Assembly (NCBI GenBank): GCA_900239685.1
Contig: OENT01000791.1
Location: 1-64,000, forward strand
Reading direction: 5' to 3'
From: Rotaria macrura
Lineage: Eukaryota > Rotifera > Eurotatoria > Philodinida > Philodinidae
DNA length: 64,000 bases
The notes below the pieces were generated by a model that worked only from the letters and a program-made list of their open reading frames with translations, made no database searches and was not told the origin of the DNA. Shown one piece after another: positions 13,793 to 28,200 of this stretch. Positions within the stretch are counted from its first letter, which is position 1. Each line of letters starts with the position of its first letter. Made by a program: the position numbers and the translations under genes.

Positions 13793-14571
13793 CTCTGCAC
13801 TACCCTCAAACAAAAAATAAACGCAAACGACAACGATCTCTTTGATACTGTCCCTTTTTGCCCCCTCAATAAAATAAATGAATCTACGACGATCAATAAT
13901 AACAAACAATCAAACTATAATAACGAAGGTTAGTTATTATTCTATTACAAATATGAATATCAATCACTCATACAACATCGATCTAGTCAAAGTCATTAAT
14001 TATGAAAAAGAAAAAGAAAGCTGACAGGCACCAGGTTGCTTTCTTCTCATTCATATTACTTTTTGTTCTTCCTCTTGATAGAAGTAGCATTATTCTATGA
14101 ATGGTGCATCATTTGTTTTGTCAACACTAGTAATAATGTTGCGGTATGTATTCATGAAAACAAAATTTAAGAACTCATTTGTAAATGAAAAAAAAATCGC
14201 GCTTGATTATGCTGATTACACGGTATCTATGTCCTTGATCATCATCAACATACATACCTATTCAGTAAGAATAATGACGATTACTACACCATCGTTATTA
14301 ATAATTTGAGGAGCCATAGAAAATATTTAAATCACGTACGTGTATGAAAAACAACAACAACAAGGTAGACATTTGTGTATGCGTTATCCTGAAAACGAGA
14401 CTATCGATATTTGCATCATTTGACAAATTGATTAGAACATGCAAGTAACCGTTATCGATAAAGAAAGGGGCCTAGAATGTGCATGTATACATATATATGC
14501 ATATGCGCGTGAGGCAGAAAGGAAAAAAACGACGACATTTCGAAAATCGACAATATATTATAGTTATATTC

Positions 14572-14600
14572 ATATATATATATATATATATATTTATATA
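14572..14600. repeat. (AT)n dinucleotide microsatellite
   Basis: Nearly perfect AT repeat with one TTT interruption, in non-coding DNA. Confidence 0.9.
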
Positions 14601-15349
14601 TGTAAGTTTTCTAGTTGCAAGTCATAGGTGACATATATACTTGAGAACAAAAAGCAAGAGAAAAAAATCTCGAATGCCGAGTGAGTGAAATAAATGAATG
14701 AGGAAAATAATAATCAATAGATTGAACATGTCTGTTTGTCAATTGATCATTTTTTATTTTCTTTTCATTTTAATGTGTTCATGTTTCTCATCAGTCAATT
14801 CATTTATCCATTACCATCTGCCCGGAAACGATCATCTTTCTGTTTCTCTCTCTATGTCTAACAAAAAAGAAAAAAAAATGAGAGGAAACGACGTACATCC
14901 TTTATTGCTTCAGGGAAGTAGAAGAAGATTTTTTTATTTTTTCCTTTAATAATGACCATGACTTTCGAATCTGATCGAGAATTCCTGCTCTCTCTCTCTC
15001 TCTCGCTCTACGTCTTTCTTTCTCTTTCTATTAGTTAAATATCTTTTACAAAGAGGATTAGTCACATCTTTCTATGTATATGTATATATATATATCAAAA
15101 GCTTCGAATGATGTGCTTCACCTGCACATGTAAAAAATTATCATACAAACACAACAAAAACAAAAAAAGAGAATGAGAGGAAAGATTCTCATTTCTCTTT
15201 TGCGTGCATGTGTTCACGCTCTTCTGTGAAATTGATATCGGGTCAGTGCAATGACGGCACACATACAGAACGTCAGCATGCACACATAGAAAAATCTGCT
15301 GCATCTTTTTTTCTCTCATTCTCTCTTTCTTCTCTTATTTCTTTTTTCC

Positions 15350-15351
15350 TC

Positions 15352-15382
<31 letters not shown>

Positions 15383-15383
15383 T
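15350..15383. repeat. (CT)n tract upstream of the 15501 gene
   Basis: Almost uninterrupted CT dinucleotides about 120 bp before the ATG. Similar tracts lie at 13121-13137 and 14989-15006. Confidence 0.9.
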
Positions 15384-15500
15384 TACCACTATTGCCATTC
15401 ACTCCTCCTCAACTACAGCAGAAGTAACAACACAATTATTTCCTATAGAAATGTTTTTGTCTTAAAAAAGAAAAGAATTTTTTTTCTACGTCTTCTTCAG

Positions 15501-17453
15501 ATGCATACACATCATCCCACAACACGAAGTTCAAGCACAACATTAAATGAATCAATGAAAAAAACGCCATCACCTCGTCGTCAAACGACACGTTCAACGT
15601 CTAACATAAAAAAGGACAATTCAACTTCTGCAAATATTCAAGTTATTAAACCGGTTGCTGTACGTCCTCCATCATCAGATTCAACTCAAAATCCATATAA
15701 CTTACGTTCCCGTACGAAATTAAAAAGTTGCAATACAATTGAAGTTATACCATCATTTACAGAAAAACTTTCATTACATACACCACTGCGGAAACCGGTG
15801 CCACCATTAACTCGTGCTGCTGCTGCATCGGCCGGTGTTAAAATTGATTCATTTCTACATGATGAATCAATAAAACCTAGTAATAATAATAATAATAATA
15901 ATAATCATAATAAAATCTCAATAAATTCTCAACAATCAACACGTTCGAGTACAACTCGTAAACGTAAAGCAAGTGAAGATGATCATAGACCTTATTTAGA
16001 TTTACTTAAAATGAAACAGGTAATTTCTTCGTTTTTCTTATATTCAAACAAATATGTGATTGATTTTATTCATTAAATCACACACTATTATTTGTTATCG
16101 CTTTTCTTTCAAGTGTTAATGTGAACTAGGCTCGTTTCTTTATGTATATATATATATATATATGTACCCATCATCAGTCCTTTTGTCAATAATACCACAT
16201 GCATCGTTCTATTTGACTTTTTTTCTGTATGAGAAAGAATTTTGACAGCTCTTTTCAAAAGCGATAGTCGAGCAAGCATATTAGTCGTTCGTTTTCTTCT
16301 TTTTTTCTCTTATTCATTTGATTCGAATAAGAATAATGATCAATTGCATCACGTATATACTGACATTTCATGTCTTGAGATATGTAACGGATTCGAGTCA
16401 TTTGTCATACTTTGTTATTTCTCTCGTCTCGTTCTTTTTTAGACTCAATCGACATACAGCTTTGATGGCAATTCACCAAAGAAGGTATGTTTCAATCGTG
16501 TAGCTGCCATAACAAGTTTAGAATTCGACAGAAAGAAGAAGGAGAATAGAAATGACCATCAAGAATATTAAAAAAATTGTTCGATCGATTGATCTCTATC
16601 GTCCGTTATTTCTTTCTTCGTCGACATCGTCGTCATTATCGTCGTTGATTCTCTTTATTCCCTAAGCGAATGAAAAAAAGCAAAAGCATAGAAATAAATT
16701 GAGTTGTATGTTTGTATGTGCGCTCTGTTGAACAGCATACGAAATGAGATTGACAATCGCACCTGTTCACTTCTTTTTTTTCCTTCTTATAACAAATAAG
16801 AAACAAGGAAAAAATGAGTAAGATTTTTTGATATTTGACTGATTGATTGAACAAGAATAAAGTGTTAAGTTTCTTTCTTCTCGGGTGTTTTTTTTATTTA
16901 CTTAATTAGAATACTGTATATGTGCACCAACGCATTCTGTTTGACCTGAAAACTGCTAATTTGCACGCTCGGTCAAATTCTCAGCATAGAATCTATTAGA
17001 ATAATGGAATACGACTACTGAATTGAGGCATCTCTGATTGTCTGTTGCACTCTCTTTTTATTTCCGTTCATTTTTTTTCCTTTTTTTTTGCTTCTTTTTC
17101 TATAGATGACAAGACGTGCCGATCAAGACTGTACTGGAGGCGATGATGAAGATAGCGGATGCGATTATGATTCTCCAGCTCATTCTCCGGTCGACTTCAC
17201 GGATGTTCCTCCCGGTCATGTACTTCACTTTGAAGAGTCAAATATGTCCTATGATTCGGGTTTTAGTGCTGGATCTGGTGAAGCAAATAATAATCAGCAG
17301 AGTTTATCTGAATATAGTCAATCATGTTCTATATTAGGAATAAATAACAGTGGGATTTCTACACGTAGTAGTAGTAGTACAATAAATTCTAATAAATATC
17401 CTGCAGCTATCGATCTTGATGTTAATGCTATCGAAGGAGATCTCGGTTTCTAG
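15501..17453 (+). CDS. Unrecognised low-complexity, probably nuclear protein (288 aa)
   Basis: I do not recognise the family. There are two exons, 15501-16019 and 17106-17453, joined in phase 0 across a 1086-bp intron (GTAATT to CTATAG). The ATG directly abuts an acceptor-like TTCTTCAG, so a 5' UTR intron or spliced-leader addition is likely; a 17-residue N-terminal extension from 13878 is also possible. The N-terminal half is Ser/Thr/Arg-rich and basic, with YNLRSRTK (66-73), a polyasparagine run near 128-138, a basic cluster RKRK (153-156) that could act as a nuclear localisation signal, and a conserved-looking block RPYLDLLKMKQ (163-173). The C-terminal half is acidic and Ser-rich, with YDSGFS (222-227) resembling a phosphodegron core, and Ser-Pro sites. 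The pattern suggests a short-lived regulatory protein, but that is inference only. Confidence 0.7.
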
Positions 17454-18048
17454 TTTTCGTTCGTTCCTTTTTTCTTTCGATATTGAATACCAATTATAAC
17501 ATTGCAGTCGTGTGTGTGTGTGTTTTGATGTTGTTATTATTGTTCACATTATGATCATCATATTGTGCGTGCCATCTTTACCATTTTTCTGCTTCGTTCT
17601 TGCTGTCAGATGCGTGTTGAGTATATACATGCTTGTCATTTCTTTCTTGTTTTTCTTCATTATTACGCCATGGCGTATTTGTATACTCACACAATTTGTA
17701 CGGCTCATTTTCTCTTAAGCTCCTCGTCGTTTGTCGTCCCGTCAGTTTTGTTTCTTTTTGTGTCTCGTGGTGGTTCATTTTCTTCCCTTTGTATTTCTCG
17801 TTAGACTAATTTAAAAATATGATCTAAGTCCGGTTCAATCAGTGCTCTTTTGTTTCTTACTTTTTTTTCTAAAAAAAAGAAGATCGATTGCATTGTTTAA
17901 CATATATTCACTAATTTTTGCCATTCCTTTAACTATCTTCGATGTATCTTTTTTTCTCATTTGTTTCTATCAACTTCTAGAAAGTAGTCACATACTTTGT
18001 ATTCTTGACGGCTGCCATTTCTTTTTGTTCGGCTTTACAGGATTAGTT

Positions 18049-18080
<32 letters not shown>

Positions 18081-19213
18081 AATGGATAAAAGCTGTATTC
18101 ATTTTTCTTTTTGTTTTTTTTCCGATGGATTAAAAAGGATTTTTTTGTTCGTATATAATGCAGAAAAAAATAGATGATGACTAAATGATAACATATAAAA
18201 ATTGACATTCTTCTATTTGTATTCTAAAGTTTATTATAATTGAATAGATTTCCATAAAATCGAAAATTATCATGAACAAAAGAAAAATAAAGCTATGCTC
18301 TAATGCTAATGAATAAGTCATAAGCATGGTATTCATAGTTAAAAGAATAGAACAAAACTATATTTTACTTGTCATGAAAGAGATTTCGGATTTAATCCAA
18401 GCTATAAGTTAGAAAAAAGAAATTGTCAATTTCTGAAAATAATTTTCTAGAATTAAATATATGTATATATATATCGATTGAGTCTTTGTTATTCTCCCGG
18501 TAAAATATTTATAATATAGCACAACTGAAACTTATTTTTATAAACATTCTTTTGATCTTCACATATGTATATATTAACAAAACAATAATGGCTCTTGATA
18601 GTGATCAATGTATATATGCCGGAAATGATGTATTCAAACAAAACTGATACGACTAGAGTACTGACGTGTTTACAGCAGTTTAGCATGACAAAGTGATTAT
18701 CTACAAAGAAAAATTGTCTAGCTTTTTTTCATACGTGCTTGACAGATCTGTCATTTCCCAAGTGTAATGATATCAAAAAAAAATATGCTCTTCACGTTCG
18801 ATCACGTATTCCCAAGAAAAAACATATGTCTTATTAAGTTTTGTTTCGATATAATCCTTCATGATTATTCTTACAGATCGACGAAAGAAAAATTTTCATA
18901 TCACAGTTTTTTTTTATATCTAGTCTAATTATATAAATAGATAATAACAAAAACAAAATGCATTGGAAGTTTTTCTTTCACAAACATCCCGAAAGAGCAA
19001 AAAATCAAATATTGTGAGCGTAGAGCAGCAAAAGGAAGATAAAGAGAAAAAGAAAAAAAAGACGAAAGAACGAAAGAAAGAAAGAGATTGAAATAAATAC
19101 GACAATAGTGCACAAGCAAGTGTCTTTCATATCGTCGAAGTTTAAACTCTTTGTTATCGTCTTTGAAATGAAAATTGCACAAAAATGCGTTAAAGAGATA
19201 TTGACCTAATTCA
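17454..19213. other. Convergent 3' intergenic region
   Basis: This 1.76-kb segment lies between the tail-to-tail 15501 gene and the coiled-coil gene. It is AT- and T-rich, with a TA microsatellite at 18051-18080 and an AATAAA on the plus strand at 18286-18291. The open frames here (for example 17512-17718, 17842-18081) are Phe/Ile/Tyr-rich translations of T-rich DNA and are not called. Confidence 0.6.
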
Positions 19214-22200
19214 TCATGAAAATTTCGTTGGTGAGGATACGGGAATTATCCTCACTAAGGTTGATGTTGGTGACGTTGTTGTTATATTAAAATTTGACAT
19301 GTATTGACGTGCATTCGATTCAGCGCGAGCAATCAATTGCTGAATTTCATCGTTACGATCTCGATCCGTTCTAAAAGAAGGTATTTAATAAGAAAAAGAA
19401 ATTCTTGAATTTCAAGTATAATGAAGTTCTATTTCCGGTGTTCAAGATTCATATTGTTTCCTTTCAGCTTATTCAACATTGGTGTTAAATACACTCATCG
19501 TAAACTGATAGAAAAATGTTCTCAAAACTGTAAGAGAATGATTTCGATGATATCAACAAAACGGTTCACATTCAAAAAAATTTAGAACAAACTTTATTGT
19601 GCCTATTGATAGTTTGGCACAAATATTCTGAATAGTTTTGCCGTAAAGAATGGTACTTCTCTCTGAAGCAATAGAGATTTCAAGAACAAAGTATTTGTCG
19701 ATGGCATACATCCAAAATTAATCATGTTTACTTTCACAATTATTACATATTTCAATAAAAAAATATGCATTTTGTTTGATATTGTCAGAATATTCTTTAA
19801 AACTATTCATGAATAAAATGACATGTCGACGTAGCAATATTGAGTTTTGTAGCAGTTAAAAAATTCAATGAAGCAGTCATAATCTCGTTACAAAGATTCA
19901 TTAGAACAAAATATCTTTTGGAGTTTTCTTTACTCGAAAATTCTTTCTTCCAAGTTTATTATGATCTCTCGTATAATCGACGATAGTTTCAATGATACTC
20001 TCGTAAGAAAAGCTTAAGTAGTACTTATCAATTTAACACTTCGCTTTGCAATAAAGGGAACGCTTACTTATAACGACATGATAGTCAATAGAGAATTTTT
20101 ACTTTTAATAAAATTTTTCGGAAGTACTTTTGAAAGCAAAATCAAATTTCTCCTTTGACCATCAAAAATCATTTTCCATTACATATTAAAATCACCTAAG
20201 TAGGTCAACTGATAAAAATGTTTTAACTACAACTTCATGAAGACCTATAATGTGATATTAATCACCGATCTCATAGAGTTCCTATTAGTAGTAGCTTTTA
20301 TTGTGTTTGTCACGTTCAATATTTCACATCCTTTTTCTTATTGATTCACAATAACTAATATTTGAACAATATCAATGGTTTGCTTAGCCTGGATTCTCTA
20401 AATGAAAATATGAATTGTTCAAGTGAATTCATAATATTGTTCTTTAAATGTTTTATCACAATGTTGAACAACTGAAACATTTCTGAGATCGTAGCAGTTT
20501 ACAGTTTCTTATCAATGTTTCCATATCAAATAAAGTAGTTCGAAGTTTATACCAATTTAAAAAAAAAATTATTATCACTAGCATATTGTTTTTCTTGCAC
20601 GAGACAATTGATTAGCGTGAATTTCATCATCATGAAGCGTCATTTCTAATACTTCCCTAATGTAAACAAGAACGGAATAGTGTTGTTCATCGAGAAATTG
20701 TAAGAGTCATCAAAAGTAATTCATTAAACGTCAGTTAACATTTTGGAAACAAAAAATGAGTATCTTAGACACAGGTGAAAATGCATTAAAATGAGAAAAT
20801 GCTAGACTAACTTTAACTTTAATACTCTAAGAATTAAAACAGAAAACCCGAACCGACAAAAAGTAATCGGCTGAGTTTTAAATTGAATTTAGTTTACCGT
20901 CGATCATCTTGTGCCCTTTTTCGCATCTGACTCATTATATCTCTAAGATCAGCATTTTCTTCTTCGAGTATTTTTATTTGAACTTGTAATGATTCTTTGC
21001 TAGATTTTTCAGACGCAAATCTTCGTTCAAATTCATTGATCTAATATGAGGAAGAACAAACATAAATTCATGATTATGAATACACAATATCGAATACTTT
21101 TGATCGTAATTCTTCAAGACGATTTGATGTATCAATGGTACCTGCGTCCAGATTAATAACATCGGTTCTACGAAAGAAAGAAAACGTCGAATTCAACATA
21201 TTTGATATTGTACAGCAACAAATAGTTTTTACCGTCGAACAGTAATATTCTCGAGTATCTGACTACGTCGCAAACGTTCTAATTCTTCTTCAAGGCAACG
21301 ATTTCTAAAAACAGAAATAGTAACAATAATATAAGATTATAGATCATTAAATTAACATTTGACTGTATTACTTATCAACAAGTTCTTTCAATCGTTTATA
21401 TTCATTTGAAATTCTATCTTCAACTGATTGTCGTTCTAGTAGTATTTCTCGACTTTTATACTGCGCATCTTGTATAATTTTATCTTTTTCGAAGATCATC
21501 TCCTTTTTATGTGTTAATTCATTTTTAAGTCGTTCGATTTCATTTTGTAATTGTTCTGTACGAACTTGTGCATCACGGCGTTCACGATCAGTATGTTCTC
21601 TAAATTATAATCAAAATGAAAAGAACACTTTTGTTTTTCTTTTGCAGGTCATTTAATATTTGAGCCAACTATAATTGAAAACAAACTCAAAAATTATGTA
21701 CTTTAATTACATCTCAATGTTTCATCATGAAATAAATCATAAGTTTATAATTAATTTTTCACACTACTGAATTAAGGAATGTCCCTATTTTACTTAATAA
21801 AAAAAACACTCTAGTTTAGTCTTTGAAGAACATAAGAATCTTTTAATATGCTTCATTTCTTTCAGAAATCCTTGGAATATTATCTTTAATACAAATGAAA
21901 TTTTCAACATTTCACTTACAAACGTGATTTAATTGTATTCATTTTATCCTTATACTTTGCCGTCACACTTGCAACATTTTGTGAAAGATATTCCGATTGT
22001 GCGTTAATTTCCGACTAAAAACAACAAAGTATAAAACAAGAAAATTCATTGAAAGCACAAACAATCGTACAAAAAACATTCTAATCAAGAAATAATAGAG
22101 AACCTTGAATTAAAGCGTGTTGAGCATGCTCCGTTAGTCAAGTGTATAATGGAAATGTGCATTTAGAGTGAGAGAAAAATATAAAGCATTTGAAAAATAA

Positions 22201-25200
22201 TGCAAAAAAAATGTTAAATGTGGTTAAATTTTTTTGACTGTTTTAAGCACAAAAACGAAATATATAATTCAGTTTAGTCTTTCGAGTAGAACTTATTATT
22301 AAGTGTATTTGTTCTAGAGAAAGAATAAGTTTTTCCCTATTTCTGAAAAAACAAAAAAAAGTACCAATATTTAGATTTTTCTTTCAATATGTTATATTTA
22401 AGGATCAGTGAGAATGAAAATAAACAATGTGAATCATTAAACGATTAAAAATATATGTATAGATCTATTATATAATTATATAAGTGTTCTTTTTTTCTAG
22501 TAATAATGAACCTGTGATGGGTGATAATAAGCACTAGTCGGTGCCGGTGAATGATTCGCCTAGAATAATATATATATATATATACATATTTATTTATTTA
22601 TTTATATATACAAGTATCGATAGTGAACTAATTCAATCATGTGAAAATATATATGTATATTAAAAAATTAAAAAGATTAAAATTTGATAAGAACTAATTC
22701 TTTCTGATATATGTGATTCTAGTGACATATATTTATACGTATAAAACGAAAACAACAAACAATACCAATTTCTTGCGTAGCTGAACTAGTCGAGTCATAG
22801 AATAATATGTTCGCAAAAGTAGATTTTGAAGGATAAAAAATGATGTATGTGTATAGAAATTAAATACATACCTTTTCTTTTTCAAGTTGTTCACAACGAC
22901 GTAATGTTTGCTCAAGTACAACTTGAACACGTTCAAGTTGAAGTGTTGCAGCTGTTACGCGTTCGCAGACATCTTCATATTTCCTTTTAAGTGATAGTAG
23001 TTCATTTTTAAGTTGTTCAGAACGTTGGCGTTCCTGTTCTAATTCAGAAGAATCATTTGCAACGACACTTGAATCAAACTAAAATTTAATTTGAATTTAA
23101 TTTTACTAAATACTTTTATCCATACGTGTTGCAACTATAATAAAATCTTTATAATCCGTATTCTTTTCAATAAACAAAAAAAAACAACAAACTTCAAAAT
23201 CTACACATCCTTGAACCCAATGTAAAATTTATTTTACAAGACAAATACTTTTTCAACGTCATGATACAAGACTGATTAAAAGCAGCTAATTCCACCTGAA
23301 TTAACACAATTATCGATGAATTCAAAATTGGATGTTTGACAATACTTGAATCCTAGTGAATTCTGATTATCAACATTATATCTGTTAGTTCATATATTGC
23401 CGTGTGCTAGAGTTGGCTGAATATCATACTTCTTAGTACAATATGTGCTCTTTTGTTGAATGTCATGATGAAGCATAGTTTTTATATTTAAATTCTTTTC
23501 AACAGTCAAAGATTTAAATTGTTTTCTACTACCGAGTTACTTTTGTCTTCATCCAGCACGTAGTTAAGAAATACAATATACAAAATATATCTCTAGTTGA
23601 ATATTGAAAACAACAAATAAGTCCTTGTTTAATGTAGTCTGTGTATGATGCTCATTGTACTTTGAAATGAAATTTTTGAATCTTAACCTTATAAAGTGAG
23701 TTCGACAGAATTTTCTGGTAAGATTGAAATACGTTTTTCATCAATATTACATTGAACAAATATCAATCCATTGATCTTCTACAGTTGTCTGACTAAACAT
23801 GGCACTATCAAATAACACAGTACCTACGTTTTTATCTTTTAATCTTCTGATATTATCCGAAATTGACTGTAATTGAATTTTCATTGTAAATGACAGTAGT
23901 CAGGATTCGATCGACGCTCATGCAAATCACTTAGAGGATCATCATAATATGTTTCTAACGATGATCGTATCTCAAATGAGAAAAGAAATCTCATCATAAT
24001 AGAACTTTCATTTTTTATCTCAGTATTATCCTTATTCACAGTTGAAATTGTATATCAAACAACTTTAGTTTTTTTGATAAATGAAGTCATTTCTAATCAG
24101 TTTTGAATTTTCAAATTGAAATTCTTTCCTGTGTCTATATACTTCTCGAATAACGTTTTCATGACAAATTTTACGATCACATTTCTCTGTGGACGATATA
24201 TGTAACATGAGATAGAGATGCAAATCTTTGTTTATTAACAATACTATGAATATGAATGAAAATAAATAATGGAAAAGTTTTTCTTTTCGAAACCCAGGGA
24301 AGAAAATGTTTTTTTTTCTCGACATCTTTATATTAATATCTATCAACCTCGGGTTACTACTCTTGATCAACAATGATTGAACTCTCTTTAAAGACAAACT
24401 ATCAAGTACAATGATGATGGCTTATATAATTTTTAACTGCTAGCGAAACTTCTGAGGTTATTTGAATTTCGAATATCCCTAGATATCGAATTATATATTC
24501 TTACCGTATCTCGTTCTAATAACGATCGTTCGTTTAATTGTTTTCTTGCACTATCTAATTCATATTTCAGTGTATTCGAATATTCAGCTAAATCATTGTA
24601 CTGGTCACGTAACGATAAAAGTTCATTTTCAAGTTGAATAGCATTTGTCTAATAAAATAAACGACGAGTGATGAGTAAATAGTAAATGTATGTTTCTTAC
24701 TTCTCCATCTTGATATTGTTCGTCGTGACTAAAATAAAAAGTATTCAATTTTAGCGTAAAATAATTAAATTTTGTTTTATTCTCGAAATCTACTGAGGTA
24801 ATGGAATATCATCTGTAAGTTCAACAGGTGTTTGTTTCATAACTTCGTCTAATCGTTGATTACATGTATCAATATGTTGTCGTAAAACATCACATTTTAA
24901 TTTAAGTGTTTCAATATTGAACTTAACAGTTTCATCTGAAGTTTCAAACTGATTAACGAAGGAAAATAGAAAAAATAAAATTTTAAAACGAATAAGAAAA
25001 TAATTTATTTTTCTTTACCCGTTGTTCAAGTTCACCAAGTTTCTTTTCTGTTACTTCAAGTTCATGACGAACACGGCTTATGTCACGTTCGAGTGAACGT
25101 TGTTCAAGAACACTAAATAGTTGGGTAACATCGAGATTTGATGTGTGTGGTGATCTCTCCATCTGTATGGAAAAGAAAATAATAAATCAATCAATAATAC

Positions 25201-28200
25201 AAGACATTTTATGAATATCTCCTTCTTTTGCTCAAAAAAATAAAACTATCGATTTTTATTTCGGCTATAGCTCTTTTATTTGAGCATTGTGAAAATAAAA
25301 AAAACTAAAACTAAAATATTAATCCTATTTCACTAGACTTACTTCTCTAATTGCATTCGAACTCTAGAATTGAGTATTATTTTAATGTTTACTGTGAAAT
25401 TTTGTTTTTCGTGGGTTTTCGTTCCAATGACTCAAAAGAAACTTACTAAATATCGAAGAAGATCATTTTCTTCTTGTTGTGAAGCAGATTTTAATTGAAG
25501 TTCTTGCAATTTTGCATCGGACTGTCGCATCTGTTCAATAGCTGTTTGAATAATCGATGATGCTGATGATCCCTGTTTTTGATCTAATTTTTCATTAAGT
25601 AAAGTAAATGTATATTCAAGTTTAGCTCGAAGAGTTTCTAATTGACGCTGTAATTCGACATTTTGTTGCATGAATTTTTGTGTGACAAGATCTTGATTTC
25701 CTATGAATAGATTGACAAATTCTTTTCATATAAAACATTAATCACATTGTTTTCATCAATATATAAATAATATGAAAGCAAAAGCTCGTTTTAGTCAACG
25801 AGAAGTTTTTGTTTGTGACAAAATGCAAAAGAAAATATACCATAAAATGTCGTTAATGATATACTTATGTGTATACTATCCATTAATGCTGTTTGCAATC
25901 TACGGGATAACTGTACCAAGTCTGAAGACAAAAAATGTTTCGAATTTGCAACAAACAAATATCGATTTCGTTTATCGTTTCATAACAAATCTGAAATTTT
26001 TCTTATATTCTAAATGAAAATGAAGTACCTGACGACTGTGTAAGATCACTAACACGATCTGTATATTCTGTTGGTGGTGGACATGTTTGATCAATGATAT
26101 GAATCAATCGACTGATTTGTTCGTTTTTTTCCATAACAATTTTCTCTAATTGTCTATGGAATTCATTTTCAAGAAATTGATTTTGATTTTCAAGCATGGT
26201 TGTTTGGTCACGAAGATATTGTACATCACGATCTGCATGAGTAATCATTTCACGTATATTCTAGGGAAAAAAAACAAATTTATCGATAAGAAACTTTCAA
26301 AATAAAAGACATATTCTCAGCAAACCTTCATTCCAGCTAGAAAATCTTCATCATCTAAATTAAGATCTTGTAATAAATGTCTGTAACGTAGCAAAATCGA
26401 CATCATAGTTTGTCCCTTCAGCCATAATTTCATAATTATTTCACGTTCTTGACCTTCATGTAAACGAAATTCACGTTCAATAGCACTTAATACATCTTGA
26501 TAAGACAGAAGGCCCTAAAAGAAATTGAACGTCTTCGAAAATTCCTATTTTTAAAAGCTTTCCAATACCAAAACCTTGAAATCAAATCGATTATTTAACA
26601 TGTATTTATACAGTACAAAACAATCATTATTGATACTTGTTGAGATATATATGTATATGTTTACTCTTTAACTTCATGTATTCAAACTTAGTGTTGAATA
26701 CAATGGTGAAGAATATTTTTTTAAGCATAACAACTCAAAAAAAAATGTACAATTTTGTTTTTCTTGTTTATACATACTTTTAAACTAACAGACGATGGAT
26801 ATATAACAACTTCACTTGTTTCAGATAAACGAGGTGATGTACAAGTTTTAGGTGGAACAGGAGACGACGGCGTTTGAGGAGAAGGGATCGTCGATGTTGT
26901 TTGTGGAGGCAATATCGGGGATGAAACCAAATTTGATATACCTTTACCATCAAGATTTGACCCTTGAGATGATTGTGAATGTGGTGAAATAATTGGATTT
27001 TGTTCTATTAGGTTTTGCATGCTTGGTAATGTAATTTTTATATTTGCAATGATAACATTTAATTCATGGTATTGTTCCTGAGTGATCTACAAAATGAATA
27101 TAGTTGAAAAATGAAAAAATGAAAAAAAGAGTTTCTATGTTTACTTGTTTTGAAGATGTGTTGGTTGATGAATGTTTAGCTGAAACAGCACATAGCAAAA
27201 AAAAGAAGAAAAATATTCATTAAATAAAATCTGTTTTCTGTTCTTTATTTTAATGGAATATTACCATCGGATGTTTTTCTTGCTTGTTTTATAAATTTAG
27301 TATCCTGATAATACGATTGACTATCAACGATCGAACCCTGAAGTGAATCGAAACCGAATTATGCCAGTTAAGAATGTAAAAAGAAAAAACTCAACAACGA
27401 AATTTAACTCAAATATATAAGTAAAATGTGAAGATTGTGCGTGTGGTGTTTATGACATTGGCAGCCACAAAAATTCACAATACAATTGATTCGGTCTTTT
27501 TTTCGTCATCATCGCACTTTACAGAGAAAAGAGAAAAAGAGACTTTTCGCATTAGCAAACCACGAAATAGACCGTCTCGAATGAAGTACATGAGACACGA
27601 GAAATAAGTTTGTGTTTGCAAGAAGAGAAACCACTTAAGCGAAGCAAGGGAGAAAGTAAAATGATAGAGACAACATACTTCAAACTCATTTTGTCATTAT
27701 TGAATGGGAAAGAAAAATAACATGATGGAACGAAACGAAAAGATGTAGAAAAAAAGAAACAAAATAGAAAATGAAATACTTTAATCGACTGAAAACTTGC
27801 ATACCTTTTGTGGACGATGATCGTTATTATCGTTAGCAAAATTTTTCCGAGATGTTTGAGTAATTTTTCTTTTCGTTTTTTTATGCTTATTGATACTTTG
27901 GCGAGCTGATGCTAAAAAGAGTCAAAACAAAAGGGAATAACAATGCATTATATAGCCATTAATGATGTGTGGCATTGATTCTCTTTTATTGTTATGATTA
28001 TTATTATTATTATAATTGTTGTCATTATTCATAGAACTGGCCTCATACTGTGCTTCGAAGTAAACATTTCTAGGTTTCTTCTCACCAAAACACAATATGA
28101 ATGCACCATCAAGTGTTTCACATAAAAGGAACTGACTCGAACTTAAACGATTTCTTTTGTATATGGCATATGAGCCACCAATTTTAAAAATACATCAATA

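Larger units (their letters stand above)
12459..15500. other. Intergenic / 5' region rich in pyrimidine tracts and microsatellites
   Basis: Three kilobases between DNAJC16 and the 15501 gene. They hold the DNAJC16 3' end (AATAAA at 12818-12823), then a run of long CT-rich strips and microsatellites (13121-13137, 13739-13792, 14572-14600, 14989-15006, 15350-15383). A possible 5' exon for the next gene ends at 13928 (donor GTTAGT); it contains an in-frame ATG at 13878 that would add 17 residues. Several open frames here are pyrimidine-tract artefacts rich in Phe, Leu and Ser. Confidence 0.6.

Noticed and set aside
13508-13933. Overlapping plus-strand frames rich in Ser, Leu and Phe
   Set aside because: All three are products of a pyrimidine-rich tract and a tetranucleotide microsatellite rather than a gene.
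24065-24397. 110-codon minus-strand open frame in intron 12 of the coiled-coil gene
   Set aside because: No recognisable domain, no compatible splice sites, and the flanking exons join in frame without it.
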